Assembly (NCBI RefSeq): GCF_032878955.1
Contig: NZ_CP043839.1
Span: 4,464,001 to 4,528,000, forward strand
DNA: 64,000 nt
From: Butyricimonas paravirosa
GTDB taxonomy: Bacteria; Bacteroidota; Bacteroidia; Bacteroidales; Marinifilaceae
Direction: 5' to 3'
Below are positions 1 to 8,332 of this stretch, in pieces; position 1 is the stretch's first letter, and the number at the start of each line of letters is the position of its first letter. Position numbers and translations under genes: made by a program. Under the pieces are notes generated by a model. It saw only the letters and a list, made by a program, of their open reading frames with translations, had not been told where the DNA came from and made no database searches.

Positions 1-322
1 TAAGCGAAATCAGGCTTAATTCAGCTTTGTGCATACCGCAATTGAAGTCCACGTATGCTCCATGATAATCAAACAACTCTGCAATTTCGGCAGAGGTATG
101 TTGACGGGTTCCCTCGTTGAGCATGTTAATCATGCTTGATGCGATAACCGGACGGGATTGGTTGTAAATCCCGGCTGAGAGTACCACGTCCATCTTGAAA
201 ACCTCTTGATTGGGATCGTGAAGGTACACGATTTCGATTCCATTGGGAAGCGTGATTTGTTGATGCCCCCACAGCGATGGACGGGAGATTTCAGTGATGG
301 ACGGTTCTATATTTCTATTCAT
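1..322 (-). CDS. M16 family peptidase, non-catalytic partner subunit (5' part only)
   Basis: This gene runs off the left edge; only about 107 N-terminal codons are visible, read from the ATG at 322-320. The visible protein (start MNRNIEPSITEISRPSLWGH, then LPNGIEIVYLHDPNQEVFKM) has the N-terminal beta-sheet layout of M16B peptidases. At the place where catalytic members carry HxxEH followed by GT, this one reads IASSMINMLNEGT, so both histidines and the glutamate are gone. It starts 11 bases after the stop of a catalytic M16 gene, so the two are surely co-transcribed. M16B enzymes often act as heterodimers of one zinc-binding and one degenerate subunit, and I infer that here. The C-terminal domain, including its R/Y pair, lies outside the window. 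There is no visible signal peptide. Confidence 0.85.
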   Translation of the reverse strand, partial: MNRNIEPSITEISRPSLWGHQQITLPNGIEIVYLHDPNQEVFKMDVVLSAGIYNQSRPVIASSMINMLNEGTRQHTSAEIAELFDYHGAYVDFNCGMHKAELSLISL

Positions 323-333
323 AAAAGTAGCAA

Positions 334-1575
334 TTATTTGTCTTTAAGATACCACAAGGTAGAGCAATTCTGTGTGGAGAATAATTCTCGGGCGGTCTGT
401 TTTATCGAATCAAGAGATACTTCCGCGTATCGGATAGACTCCGAATTAATCAGGTTAATATCTCCTAGATAGTCAAAAAATGCCAAGTTGGCTGATTTCC
501 CTTGATAATTGATCTCGCTGTAAGAGATTCGGGCTTCAGTTTTGTTGATTACCTTTTGGAGTTCCCGTTCTGAAATCGGGTCTTCGATAAAACGATCAAT
601 CTCGTTTTGGATGGCGGCTTCCGCTTCTTCTATCGCTACTCCTTCCGAGAGTTTCCCGGAGAAAATGAATAATCCCGGATCCATGTCTCCGGTGATATAA
701 GCGTCAATTTCCGAGAATAATTTCCCGTTTTTAATGAGGTTGATGTACAAGCGGGAGGATTGACCGTTGGATAATATGTCTGAGATCGTGTCGCACGTGT
801 AGAAATTATCCGATCGGCGGTCGCCCATGTGGTATACTTTATAGATTGCATCTGCCGGAACTTTGTTATGCTCGCATACGAGGCGACGCTCTTCGGTTTG
901 TTGCGGTTCCATGGGTAATGCTTTTCTCTTATAACGGGCGGGAGGAATGTCCCCGAACCATTTTTTCACGAGTTCAAGGGCTTTTTCGTCGGTAATATTA
1001 CCGCTGATACTTAGTATGGCATTATCCGGGGCATAGAAACGATGAAAGAAGTCTTCCACCTCTTCCAGGGATGCCCCTGCGATATGGTCAATGTTTTTCC
1101 CGATAGTGGGCCATTGGTACGGATGTACCTTATAGGCTAAAGGACGTAATTTCAACCAAATGTCCCCGTAAGGATTATTGAAGTAGCGCTGTTTGAATTC
1201 TTCAATGACCACGTTACGTTGAACATCAAGTGATTTTTGGGAGAAATCGAGTGCCAGCATCCGGTCTGATTCCAGCCACAAGGCCGTTTCGATATTGGGG
1301 GCCGGGATCGTGATGTAATAATTTGTGTAGTCGTTATTCGTGAATGCATTACTATCCCCGCCCGCTTTCTGAACGTGATAATCGTAATCAGCGATGTGTT
1401 TGGAGCCCCCGAACATTAAATGTTCAAAAAGATGGGCAAAGCCCGTGCGATTGGAATCTTCGTCCCGGGCACCTACTTTATAAAGGATGTTCACGGATAC
1501 AAATGGAGTACTGGTATCCGTGTTACAGATCATTGTTAAGCCATTGTCTAGTGTGTGGCGTGTAAATTTTATCAT
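334..1575 (-). CDS. M16 family zinc metallopeptidase, catalytic subunit
   Basis: This 413-residue protein is a single-unit M16B (processing-peptidase-like) zinc protease. The inverted zinc motif HxxEH is present as HLFEH (H48, E51, H52), and the third ligand is expected in the VVIEE motif near residue 124. Length fits one N-terminal catalytic plus one C-terminal M16 domain. No signal peptide is seen, so it is probably cytoplasmic, acting on peptides. It lies 16 bases after the nitronate monooxygenase gene and 11 bases before the degenerate M16 gene, forming one minus-strand operon. The start ATG at 1575 gives MIKFTRHTLDNGL, the usual opening of the family. The substrate cannot be deduced from sequence. 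Confidence 0.92.
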   Translation of the reverse strand: MIKFTRHTLDNGLTMICNTDTSTPFVSVNILYKVGARDEDSNRTGFAHLFEHLMFGGSKHIADYDYHVQKAGGDSNAFTNNDYTNYYITIPAPNIETALWLESDRMLALDFSQKSLDVQRNVVIEEFKQRYFNNPYGDIWLKLRPLAYKVHPYQWPTIGKNIDHIAGASLEEVEDFFHRFYAPDNAILSISGNITDEKALELVKKWFGDIPPARYKRKALPMEPQQTEERRLVCEHNKVPADAIYKVYHMGDRRSDNFYTCDTISDILSNGQSSRLYINLIKNGKLFSEIDAYITGDMDPGLFIFSGKLSEGVAIEEAEAAIQNEIDRFIEDPISERELQKVINKTEARISYSEINYQGKSANLAFFDYLGDINLINSESIRYAEVSLDSIKQTARELFSTQNCSTLWYLKDK

Positions 1576-1591
1576 AAATGTAAATTCATTT

Positions 1592-2539
1592 TCATAGTTT
1601 CAGATCGCCCAATTTGCTTGTTGTTTTGTTGAAATCAGCGATAATATCTTCCATAATTTCAGCCACGGTTTCTTCTTTGTGCAACATGGATGCGATTTGT
1701 CCGATTTCTAACTCGCCTTCCGTCATGTCACCTTCGAAGATTCCTTTCTTAGCCCGTCCTTTACCTAAAAGTTCGGTTAATTGGGCAGCCTCTGCTCCGG
1801 CGTCTTCCAGTGCTTTTACCTGATTGAAGAAGTCGTTTTTAATCAGACGGGTAGGGGCGAGTTTTTTCAATGCCAGCATGGTGCCACCTTCTTCCGTGTC
1901 AAATACCCGTTGTTTGAATGTCGGATGGGCGGAAGATTCTGCGGCAACGGCAAAACGGGTTCCGATTTGTACCCCTTCCGCTCCGAGAGTCATGGCGGCT
2001 GCCACGGATTTTCCAGAGGATATTCCCCCTGCGGCAATAACGGGTAGGGAGCAGGATTCCACAACATTGGGAATCAAGGTGAGCGTGGTCGTTTCTTCCC
2101 GTCCGTTATGTCCCCCGGCTTCAAAACCTTCAGCGACAACTGCATCTACTCCTGCCTCTTCACATTTCTTTGCGAACAGGGCACTACTGATCACGTGTAC
2201 CACGGTGATACCATGCGACTTTAACAGGGGAGTCCATTTTTTCGGGCTTCCGGCAGAGGTGAAAACAATTTTAACGCCTTCTTGAATAATTATATCCATA
2301 AGCCGGTCAATTTCCGGATAAAGTAACGGGACATTGATCCCCCACGGTTTATCCGTGGCCTCTTTCATTTTCCGGATATGTTCCACCAGCATTTCCGGGT
2401 GCATGGAACCGGCGCCCAGTAATCCTAATCCCCCGTTGTTGCTTACTGCGGAAGCTAGCCGCCATCCGCTACACCATACCATACCCCCTTGAATAATCGG
2501 GTATTTTATATTGAAAAGTTTTGTTATTCTATTTTTCAT
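1592..2539 (-). CDS. Nitronate monooxygenase / FabK-like FMN-dependent oxidoreductase
   Basis: This 315-residue TIM-barrel flavoprotein belongs to the 2-nitropropane dioxygenase family, which includes nitronate monooxygenases and the enoyl-ACP reductase FabK. Seen in the sequence are the N-terminal QGGMVWCSGWRLASAVSNNG segment, the central GFEAGGHNG motif with the conserved histidine, the FMN phosphate-binding PVIAAGGISSGK and the GVQIGTRF segment. The length is typical. These motifs do not separate nitronate detoxification from fatty-acid enoyl reduction, so the substrate is uncertain. It is the first gene of the minus-strand operon with the two M16 genes. A possible -7 box in minus orientation (TATCTTTG, plus-strand 2642-2649) lies about 100 bases upstream, without a clear -33 partner. 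Confidence 0.85.
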   Translation of the reverse strand: MKNRITKLFNIKYPIIQGGMVWCSGWRLASAVSNNGGLGLLGAGSMHPEMLVEHIRKMKEATDKPWGINVPLLYPEIDRLMDIIIQEGVKIVFTSAGSPKKWTPLLKSHGITVVHVISSALFAKKCEEAGVDAVVAEGFEAGGHNGREETTTLTLIPNVVESCSLPVIAAGGISSGKSVAAAMTLGAEGVQIGTRFAVAAESSAHPTFKQRVFDTEEGGTMLALKKLAPTRLIKNDFFNQVKALEDAGAEAAQLTELLGKGRAKKGIFEGDMTEGELEIGQIASMLHKEETVAEIMEDIIADFNKTTSKLGDLKL

Positions 2540-2977
2540 GATGTATAAATAAAATCGTTTGTAATCATCTCTTGTAAAAAATTAGCTATAAGGATGTCCT
2601 CTAGCTATAAAATCACTCTTCAGGAAAGACGTGACATTAAACAAAGATAGAGAAAAATGCTGCTGTTGAAAAGTATTTTTCTTTAAAATTGTTCACTGCG
2701 GATAGCAAAAGGCTTTCATTAGGCCCTAAAGTTTCCGGACACTCGTTTTTTGAACGATAGATTATTTCTTGATATTCAGTAATTCCGGGCTGAAATCCGG
2801 CAATTTCCTTTTATTTTGGATTTCCCGTATTTTTAAAGAATAACAATGATTCTCTATTAAAAATAAATACTATTTTTGTTGCAAAATAAATTATTTACTT
2901 AGATGTGAAGAGGTAAAGGTGCGTGGTTATAGGAAAACATTGTTTATTTTCTTCATTTCTATAAAAAATAAATTCAA
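2540..2977. promoter_or_regulatory. Divergent intergenic region between the nitronate monooxygenase and MFS genes
   Basis: This stretch of 438 bases has no convincing gene. It holds the promoters of two divergent units. For the MFS gene a TATTTTTG box (2871-2878) matches the Bacteroidetes -7 consensus TAnnTTTG, about 100 bases before the start codon; no good TTTG is found 19-21 bases upstream. On the other strand TATCTTTG lies at 2649-2642. A compact symmetrical block at 2583-2610 has TAGCTATAA twice, flanking AGGATGTCCT, and could be an operator. Confidence 0.5.
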
Positions 2978-4630
2978 ATGACAGAAAAGCTTACTCTAAG
3001 AGACAATGCAGCCGTTCGGTGGGCCGCTTTATTGTTGCTGGCATTAGCCATGTTTTGTTCATATATATTTATGGACATTTTATCACCGATTAAAGATTTG
3101 ATGCAGTCAGAACGTGGTTGGGATTCATTGGCATTTGGAACAATGCAAGGTTCTGAAACATTCTTGAATGTATTTGTATTCTTTTTAATTTTTGCCGGTA
3201 TCATTCTGGATAAAATGGGTGTTCGTTTCACGGCTCTTTTATCAGGTGGGGTAATGTTAATCGGTGCGGTTATTAAATGGTATGCTGTTGCAGAAGGTTT
3301 CAAGGGAAGCGGGTTGGAAGCATGGTTTACGAACAATTTGAATTACATCCCGGGTTTTGATGAGTTGGGAATCTCCCCGTTCTACCAGGGAATGCCGGCA
3401 TCTGCTAAACTGGCTGCAGTTGGTTTCATGATCTTCGGCTGTGGTGTGGAAATGGCTGGTATCACGGTTTCTCGCGGTATTGTAAAATGGTTTAAGGGAC
3501 GTGAAATCGCTTTGGCAATGGGGTCCGAAATGGCATTAGCACGTTTAGGAGTTGCTACTTGTATGATTTTCTCTCCGTTCTTCGCCAAACTTGGTGGACA
3601 GGTTGACGTTTCTCGTTCAGTCGCTTTTGGCGTGGTGTTATTGATGATCGCGTTGATCATGTTCATTGTTTATTTCTTCATGGATAAGAAATTGGATGCA
3701 CAGACCGGAGAGGCTGAAGAAAAAGATGAGCCCTTTAAAATTAAAGATATTGGGAAAATCCTGTCAAGTGGAGGTTTCTGGTTGGTTGCATTACTTTGTG
3801 TATTGTATTACTCGGCTATTTTCCCGTTCCAGAAATATGCAGTTAACATGCTACAATGTAATTTGACATTTACTCCTCCTGCCGAAGGTTCTTTCTGGGC
3901 TGGGAATACTGTGACAATTATTCAATATTGTATCATGCTGGTTGTTGCAGCTACTGCATTTGCATTTAACTTTACAAGCAAGAAGGCATTGAAAACTTTG
4001 TTGTTAGCTATCTCTGTAATAGGTTTGATTATATTCTGCTACATGGGTTATATGCGTCAGTCGGCAGAGACTATTTTTGCCGTATTCCCGTTGTTGGCAG
4101 TGGGTATCACGCCGATACTTGGTAAAGTGGTTGACAATAAAGGTAAGGCTGCTACCATGTTGATGTTCGGTTCAATCTTGTTGATCGTGTGTCACTTGAC
4201 CTTTGCATTTATCTTACCTCTGTTTAAAGGTAGTGCAATCGGAGGTGTTTTGATTGCATACGTGACCATTTTAATTCTGGGAGCATCGTTCTCGCTGGTT
4301 CCGGCTTCATTATGGCCGAGTGTTCCGAAGTTGGTTGATCAGAGAGTGATCGGTTCTGCTTATGCATTGATATTTTGGATTCAAAATATCGGTTTGTGGC
4401 TTTTCCCGTTATTGATCGGTAAAGTGTTGGATAACACAAATCCTCAAGTTGTAAATGACTTGAAGAATCACGTGATCACCCCGGAACAAGCTGCTGTTTC
4501 CTATAATTATACGTGGCCTCTTGTCATGTTGGCTTGCTTGGGTGTTGCCGCTTTGATTATCGGTATAATCCTGAAACGTGTTGATAAGGTGAAAGGTCTC
4601 GGTTTGGAATTACCGAACGTTCAACAGTAA
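2978..4630 (+). CDS. MFS transporter
   Basis: This 550-residue integral membrane protein belongs to the major facilitator superfamily. About twelve hydrophobic segments are visible. The first (WAALLLLALAMFCSYIFMDI) begins near residue 15, and the usual loop with DKMGVR follows the second. A charged cytoplasmic stretch (DKKLDAQTGEAEEKDEPFKI, about residues 237-256) separates the two six-helix halves, and the protein ends in a lysine/arginine-rich tail. It is longer than the usual 400-450 residues, partly from an extended loop around residues 110-130. It stands alone, with its own upstream region and a terminator 27 bases after the stop. Nothing in the context reveals the substrate. Confidence 0.88.
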   Translation: MTEKLTLRDNAAVRWAALLLLALAMFCSYIFMDILSPIKDLMQSERGWDSLAFGTMQGSETFLNVFVFFLIFAGIILDKMGVRFTALLSGGVMLIGAVIKWYAVAEGFKGSGLEAWFTNNLNYIPGFDELGISPFYQGMPASAKLAAVGFMIFGCGVEMAGITVSRGIVKWFKGREIALAMGSEMALARLGVATCMIFSPFFAKLGGQVDVSRSVAFGVVLLMIALIMFIVYFFMDKKLDAQTGEAEEKDEPFKIKDIGKILSSGGFWLVALLCVLYYSAIFPFQKYAVNMLQCNLTFTPPAEGSFWAGNTVTIIQYCIMLVVAATAFAFNFTSKKALKTLLLAISVIGLIIFCYMGYMRQSAETIFAVFPLLAVGITPILGKVVDNKGKAATMLMFGSILLIVCHLTFAFILPLFKGSAIGGVLIAYVTILILGASFSLVPASLWPSVPKLVDQRVIGSAYALIFWIQNIGLWLFPLLIGKVLDNTNPQVVNDLKNHVITPEQAAVSYNYTWPLVMLACLGVAALIIGIILKRVDKVKGLGLELPNVQQ

Positions 4631-4656
4631 GAAGAAAATTGATTGTATTCATATTG

Positions 4657-4688
4657 AAAATGTCCACTTCAAACGAGGTGGACATTTT
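4657..4688. terminator. Bidirectional Rho-independent terminator
   Basis: A 14-base stem (AAAATGTCCACTTC with GAGGTGGACATTTT, one T-G wobble) with a four-base loop is flanked by A-rich and T-rich sequence. It lies between the convergent MFS and glycosyltransferase genes and can serve both. Confidence 0.85.
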
Positions 4689-4711
4689 TAATTTAGAATA
4701 TATCTTGTGGT

Positions 4712-5659
4712 TTATATTTTTTTCTCGATCCTGTACACGTTCCGATCGCTGGCACTTCGGGAAACTAATTCTGCCAAGAAACCGGCTAAGAAAAGTTGAG
4801 AACCGATGATCATGCAGGTCAGAGCGATATAAAAGTAAGGATTATTTGTCACTAGAGGGGCTCTTAGGTTATGGGCCACGGCGATCAGTTTTTCAATACC
4901 GATCCAAGCGGCGGCACAAAATCCGATAATAAATAACAGCGTTCCCAGTGCACCGAATAAGTGCATGGGTTTTTTAGCGAACCGGGTAATAAAAGTTACG
5001 GAAAGTAGGTCGAGAAAACCGTTAATAAACCGGTTAAGTCCGAATTTCGTTACCCCGTATTTTCGGGCTTGATGATGAACCACCTTTTCCCCGATCCGGG
5101 TGAATCCGGCCTGTTTGGCCAAAATCGGGATGTAGCGGTGCATCTCCCCGTACACTTCGATATTCTTCACTACCGTGTTTTTATAAGCCTTTAACCCGCA
5201 ATTAAAGTCATGTAACTTTATGCCGGAGAACTTCCGGGCAGTAGCGTTGAAAAGCTTTGTCGGGAGTGTTTTGGTTATCGGGTCATATCTTTTCTTTTTC
5301 CAGCCGGAAATCAAGTCATAATCTTCTTCCGTGATCATGCGGTAGAGTTCCGGAATCTCGTCCGGGCTATCTTGTAAATCTGCATCCATGGTGATTACCA
5401 CGTCTCCTTGTGCATCCTCGAAACCACAATGTAATGCGGCCGATTTCCCATAATTACGGCGGAATTTAATGCCACGTACATGATCGTCTTTAGCAGACAG
5501 TTGTTCGATCACTTTCCATGATTTGTCGTTACTCCCGTCATCTACCATAATAATTTCGTAGGTAAAATTGTTCGCAACCATGACTCTCTCGATCCATGCG
5601 GAAAGTTCTGGCAAGGATTCTTCTTCATTATATAACGGTACGACTACTGAAATATCCAT
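4712..5659 (-). CDS. Family 2 glycosyltransferase, polyprenol-phosphate sugar transferase type (DPM1/GtrB-like)
   Basis: This 315-residue protein moves a sugar from a nucleotide donor to a polyprenyl-phosphate carrier at the inner face of the cytoplasmic membrane. It opens with MDISVVVPLYNEEESLPEL, the GT-A start of family 2. The metal-binding DAD motif appears in VITMDADLQDSPDEIPEL and the acceptor-site segment in HDFNCGLKAYKN. The C-terminal third has two membrane helices (around residues 230-255 and 275-300), as in GtrB/ArnC/DPM1 enzymes. It is the last gene of an operon with the DUF4199 protein (2 bases away) and the LysM glucosaminidase, which points to an envelope role. The sugar is unknown. 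Confidence 0.9.
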   Translation of the reverse strand: MDISVVVPLYNEEESLPELSAWIERVMVANNFTYEIIMVDDGSNDKSWKVIEQLSAKDDHVRGIKFRRNYGKSAALHCGFEDAQGDVVITMDADLQDSPDEIPELYRMITEEDYDLISGWKKKRYDPITKTLPTKLFNATARKFSGIKLHDFNCGLKAYKNTVVKNIEVYGEMHRYIPILAKQAGFTRIGEKVVHHQARKYGVTKFGLNRFINGFLDLLSVTFITRFAKKPMHLFGALGTLLFIIGFCAAAWIGIEKLIAVAHNLRAPLVTNNPYFYIALTCMIIGSQLFLAGFLAELVSRSASDRNVYRIEKKI

Positions 5660-5661
5660 GT

Positions 5662-6198
5662 TTAAAATTCTTGCGGGTTAAACGGTAATTTACTTCTTCT
5701 GACCAACCCGGCTATAAATAGCGAGAAGGCTGCTCCCACGATGATTCTATTGAATAGTTCCCCGAAAGCGATACTGGCGGGAACAAAATATACATCAACG
5801 TTTTCTTCGAGCATTTTGAAGAGCGGGGAATTTTGGCCGGTAATTTTCAGTGTGTTTATTGTCACGTTTTTGAATTCGGTCAGTAAGTCTGCGTTGAACG
5901 TGTATAAAAAGAACACGTACACGGCATAGCATAACGAGGCGATGCAAAGGATGAAAATGCCTGTTTTCAGTGCTTTCCCGTAAGAAATGACACCTGCCAA
6001 CTGTTCATCCCTGTATTTCCGAACACCGATGAATATCCCGAAAATGGTTAGCATCATGATGATGTTGTGGAATTGTGCGTTTACCACGATTCCTTTTCCT
6101 GCCAGGATAAATAACAAAGACGCGAAAATGAAGGTGCCCCCGATTAGGCACCCGAATATTGAATTCTGTTTTAAGAATAGCTCGTTATTTTTTTCCAT
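5662..6198 (-). CDS. DUF4199 family membrane protein
   Basis: This 178-residue protein has four hydrophobic helices, at about residues 15-35, 45-60, 75-100 and 145-165. The pattern and length match the Bacteroidetes DUF4199 family, which is typically encoded directly before a family 2 glycosyltransferase, as here (2-base gap). The residues before the last helix are polar. Its function is not established; close coupling to a polyprenol-phosphate glycosyltransferase suggests a membrane helper for that enzyme, which is inference only. Confidence 0.8.
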   Translation of the reverse strand: MEKNNELFLKQNSIFGCLIGGTFIFASLLFILAGKGIVVNAQFHNIIMMLTIFGIFIGVRKYRDEQLAGVISYGKALKTGIFILCIASLCYAVYVFFLYTFNADLLTEFKNVTINTLKITGQNSPLFKMLEENVDVYFVPASIAFGELFNRIIVGAAFSLFIAGLVRRSKLPFNPQEF

Positions 6199-6212
6199 TT
6201 AATTTTTCTCCT

Positions 6213-7130
6213 TTAGTATAATTGGGCGGGACCTCTTAACGAGATCATTTCACCGACCTGAGGTTGCTCGCCGTTTTCCATGTAATTATATTGCAACAAT
6301 TTGGCGAGCTTGATTCCATATATCTGGGAGATCATGTACATGGTGTCTCCGGCTTTCGTTTTATGGAACGTGTAACCTTTGGGGGCTTTGTTCTTTTTCT
6401 TTGCCAGAAACACGTGCATTCCTGTACGAATCGAAAGTTCGTTTTTATCGTTGTATTTTAATAATTTCTTCAACGGAATGTTGAAATACTGGGCGATACT
6501 TTCAAATGTGTCCCCTTCTTTCACTTTCACGGAAGGAATCCGATTGATATATACTACCCGGCTCTGGTAGTTTTTGCTTTCGCTGAGTTTGTAGTTTAAT
6601 TCATTGGGTATCGGATGAACTTTTTTTGCCGGACGATCGAATTGATATAACTCTTCTTCCTCGATAATTTTAATGAGTTTTTGCGCGTAATCGGAGGCGG
6701 TTGCATATCCCGCTTTTTTCAATCCTTTAGCCCAGCCTTTGTAATCTGTTTTTGGCAGGTCGAACAAGAATGCGTAGCGGGGGCGGGTGAGTAAGAATTC
6801 ACTGTGATCTACCCATGATTCTTCTGGATTCCTGTATTTTCGGAAACATTCGTTTCGTTTATCATCGTCCATGGTGAAACTGGCCCCGTTCCAGTTATGG
6901 CATTTGATACCGAAATGGTTGTTGGCGTTGACCGCCAGTTTGGATGTTCCGCATCCGGATTCCAACATCCCTTGTGCCAGCTTGATACTGGCGGGGATTC
7001 CCGTACGATCCATCTCTTCGATGGCAATACTTTTATATTTTTTGATGAACGCTTTGCGACTGTCCGTAGAGGCTCCACATATGTTAACACATATAAAACT
7101 CAAAAATAAAATAACGTAAATCTTGCTCAT
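6213..7130 (-). CDS. Secreted glucosaminidase (GH73) with two LysM domains
   Basis: This 305-residue exported peptidoglycan hydrolase should cleave beta-1,4 bonds after N-acetylglucosamine in the cell wall. A signal peptide spans about residues 1-20 (MSKIYVILFLSFICVNICGA). The GH73 domain covers about residues 25-165: the catalytic glutamate is E57 in GMLESGCGTSKLA, followed by NNHFGIKCH. Two LysM peptidoglycan-binding repeats follow at about residues 196-246 and 252-302, each opening with a K-x-GDT motif. It heads the minus-strand operon with DUF4199 and the glycosyltransferase, and is divergent from cdd across about 50 bases. A cysteine lies near the signal end, but the preceding residues (VNI) are a poor lipobox, so a periplasmic protein is more likely. 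Confidence 0.92.
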   Translation of the reverse strand: MSKIYVILFLSFICVNICGASTDSRKAFIKKYKSIAIEEMDRTGIPASIKLAQGMLESGCGTSKLAVNANNHFGIKCHNWNGASFTMDDDKRNECFRKYRNPEESWVDHSEFLLTRPRYAFLFDLPKTDYKGWAKGLKKAGYATASDYAQKLIKIIEEEELYQFDRPAKKVHPIPNELNYKLSESKNYQSRVVYINRIPSVKVKEGDTFESIAQYFNIPLKKLLKYNDKNELSIRTGMHVFLAKKKNKAPKGYTFHKTKAGDTMYMISQIYGIKLAKLLQYNYMENGEQPQVGEMISLRGPAQLY

Positions 7131-7180
7131 AGTTTCCGATAATGTTTTATATTGGCGGTAAAATTACGAAAAAAAATAGA

Positions 7181-7645
7181 ATGGAGAAAGCGGAATTGAA
7201 GATTGATTACACGGTGTACCGGGAATCTTACCCGGAAGGGTACGAGGACTTGTGTCGTGCAGCCTTGGATGTCACGAAAAATGCGTATTGCGTGTATTCC
7301 GGTTTTGCCGTGGGGGCCGCCGTGTTGATGAATAACGGAGAGGTCGTTTGTGGTACCAATCAGGAGAATGTTGCTTATCCTTCCGGGTTGTGCGCCGAGC
7401 GGACCGCATTATTTTATGCTTGTTCTACGTATCCGGAGGCGGGGATCAAGGCAATTGCCATTGCAGCCCGGGATCATGGCGTGGAAGTGGAGGACAATGT
7501 TACCCCGTGCGGGGCTTGTCGTCAGGTGATGGCCGAGATTGTTCAACGCTATAAAGCGGATTTTGATGTTATCATGATAGGCAAAAAAAGAACCCTCTTG
7601 ATCAAGGCCAGCCAGTTATTACCTTTTTCGTTTGTCATGCCTTAA
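7181..7645 (+). CDS. cdd: Cytidine deaminase
   Basis: This enzyme deaminates cytidine and deoxycytidine to uridine forms in pyrimidine salvage in the cytoplasm. The zinc site is clear: CAERTA supplies the first cysteine and catalytic glutamate, and PCGACRQ supplies two more cysteines, the three-cysteine pattern of the short homotetrameric class. I choose the ATG at 7181 (MEKAELKIDYTVY, 154 residues). An in-frame ATG at 7142 would add 13 residues rich in K and G that lie in promoter-like sequence. The gene is a single unit, divergent from the glucosaminidase operon. The region after it shows no convincing terminator. Confidence 0.93.
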   Translation: MEKAELKIDYTVYRESYPEGYEDLCRAALDVTKNAYCVYSGFAVGAAVLMNNGEVVCGTNQENVAYPSGLCAERTALFYACSTYPEAGIKAIAIAARDHGVEVEDNVTPCGACRQVMAEIVQRYKADFDVIMIGKKRTLLIKASQLLPFSFVMP

Positions 7646-7920
7646 AATGTCTTCCTCAAGAGAGTGGTTTGATTAAACTAGAATTAGGTGTAATACAGTT
7701 GTAATCTAATAGAGAACAGTACCCTTTTTCGTTGATCATTCAGAGATAAACCGTTGATTCGCCTGTCGCTGTTATCTGAGTTCTGTTTAAGTTCTGGGGA
7801 GCCTTCGAAAGAGGGATAGCTTTTCGGTTAAATCTCTTCTTGTTCTCGGATAGATTTGTTGAATTTTACTGGTTATTATCTGTTGTTCAATACATTGCTT
7901 TACATTTATTCGTTTTGTAT

Positions 7921-7960
7921 TCGTTATATCATTGTTGAAGTGAAAACAATAACATAACGA
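7921..7960. repeat. Imperfect inverted repeat / hairpin
   Basis: TCGTTATATCATTGTT (7921-7936) pairs with AACAATAACATAACGA (7945-7960): 14 of 16 positions are Watson-Crick, and the loop is 8 bases. There is no T-run, so it is not a standard terminator for cdd. It could be an operator or an RNA structure; the role is unknown. Confidence 0.6.
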
Positions 7961-8038
7961 AACAATGAAGGGACGGGTGTAAGCGTAAGGGTGGTGGAAA
8001 AAAGGAAGAAATATAGTCTATTTTTTATAAGTTTTGAA

Positions 8039-8069
8039 TAATACTTTTTTGAAGTTGATGTGACTTATT
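8039..8069 (+). repeat. 31-base direct repeat, copy 1, upstream of sigma gene
   Basis: The sequence starting TAATACTTTTTT and continuing AAGTTGATGTGACTT recurs at 8900-8930 with only two mismatches over 31 bases. This copy sits about 60 bases before the TACTTTTG box of the sigma gene. It could be a shared promoter or regulator site, or a duplication scar. Confidence 0.8.
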
Positions 8070-8130
8070 CAAAGAAAGATGTAGAACGGACGAAATTGTT
8101 TACGGAAGGCATGGAATAATAAAATATTAT

Positions 8131-8164
8131 TACTTTTGTGATTATTAAACGATCGTTTAATGAT
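8131..8164 (+). promoter_or_regulatory. Promoter -7 box overlapped by palindromic operator 1
   Basis: TACTTTTG (8131-8138) fits the Bacteroidetes -7 consensus. Directly after it comes the perfect 18-base palindrome ATTAAACGATCGTTTAAT (8144-8161), which with one mismatch extends to 8141-8164. The likely transcription start falls inside the palindrome, the classical place for a repressor. The ACGATCGT core resembles operators of TetR-type regulators (inference), but no such regulator gene is in the window. Confidence 0.65.
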
Positions 8165-8246
8165 TGGTGATATGAATGGATTAGAAAAGCGTAATTGCGT
8201 GATAACAGAGATAAAGGAAATAATAGCTAATATCAAATCTTAAATT

Positions 8247-8264
8247 ATTAAACGATCGTCTTTT
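8247..8264 (+). promoter_or_regulatory. Palindromic operator 2 (partial copy)
   Basis: ATTAAACGATCGT (8247-8259) repeats the first 13 bases of operator 1; the right arm is degenerate (CTTTT). The dyad centres are 103 bases apart, close to a whole number of helical turns, so a regulator could bind both sites by looping. It lies about 70 bases before the sigma start codon. Confidence 0.55.
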
Positions 8265-8332
8265 GATATAGTGTGTGGGGATTTAAAAAAGATGTGATTC
8301 TTTCGTAGGAAAGATTTTTTGGAATATATAAT

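Larger units (their letters stand above)
7646..8332. other. Long intergenic region before ECF sigma locus 1
   Basis: This stretch of 687 bases has no protein gene I can support, but it is rich in sites. It holds an imperfect hairpin at 7921-7960, the first of two 31-base direct repeats (8039-8069), a TACTTTTG -7 box (8131-8138), a near-perfect palindrome (8141-8164) and its partial copy (8247-8264). A 27-codon frame (8160-8243) lies between the two palindromes. The first 250 bases show nothing recognisable. Confidence 0.6.

Noticed and set aside
1824..2285. Plus-strand frame (153 codons) opposite the nitronate monooxygenase
   Set aside because: Fully antisense to a well-conserved flavoprotein gene; no start context or domain.
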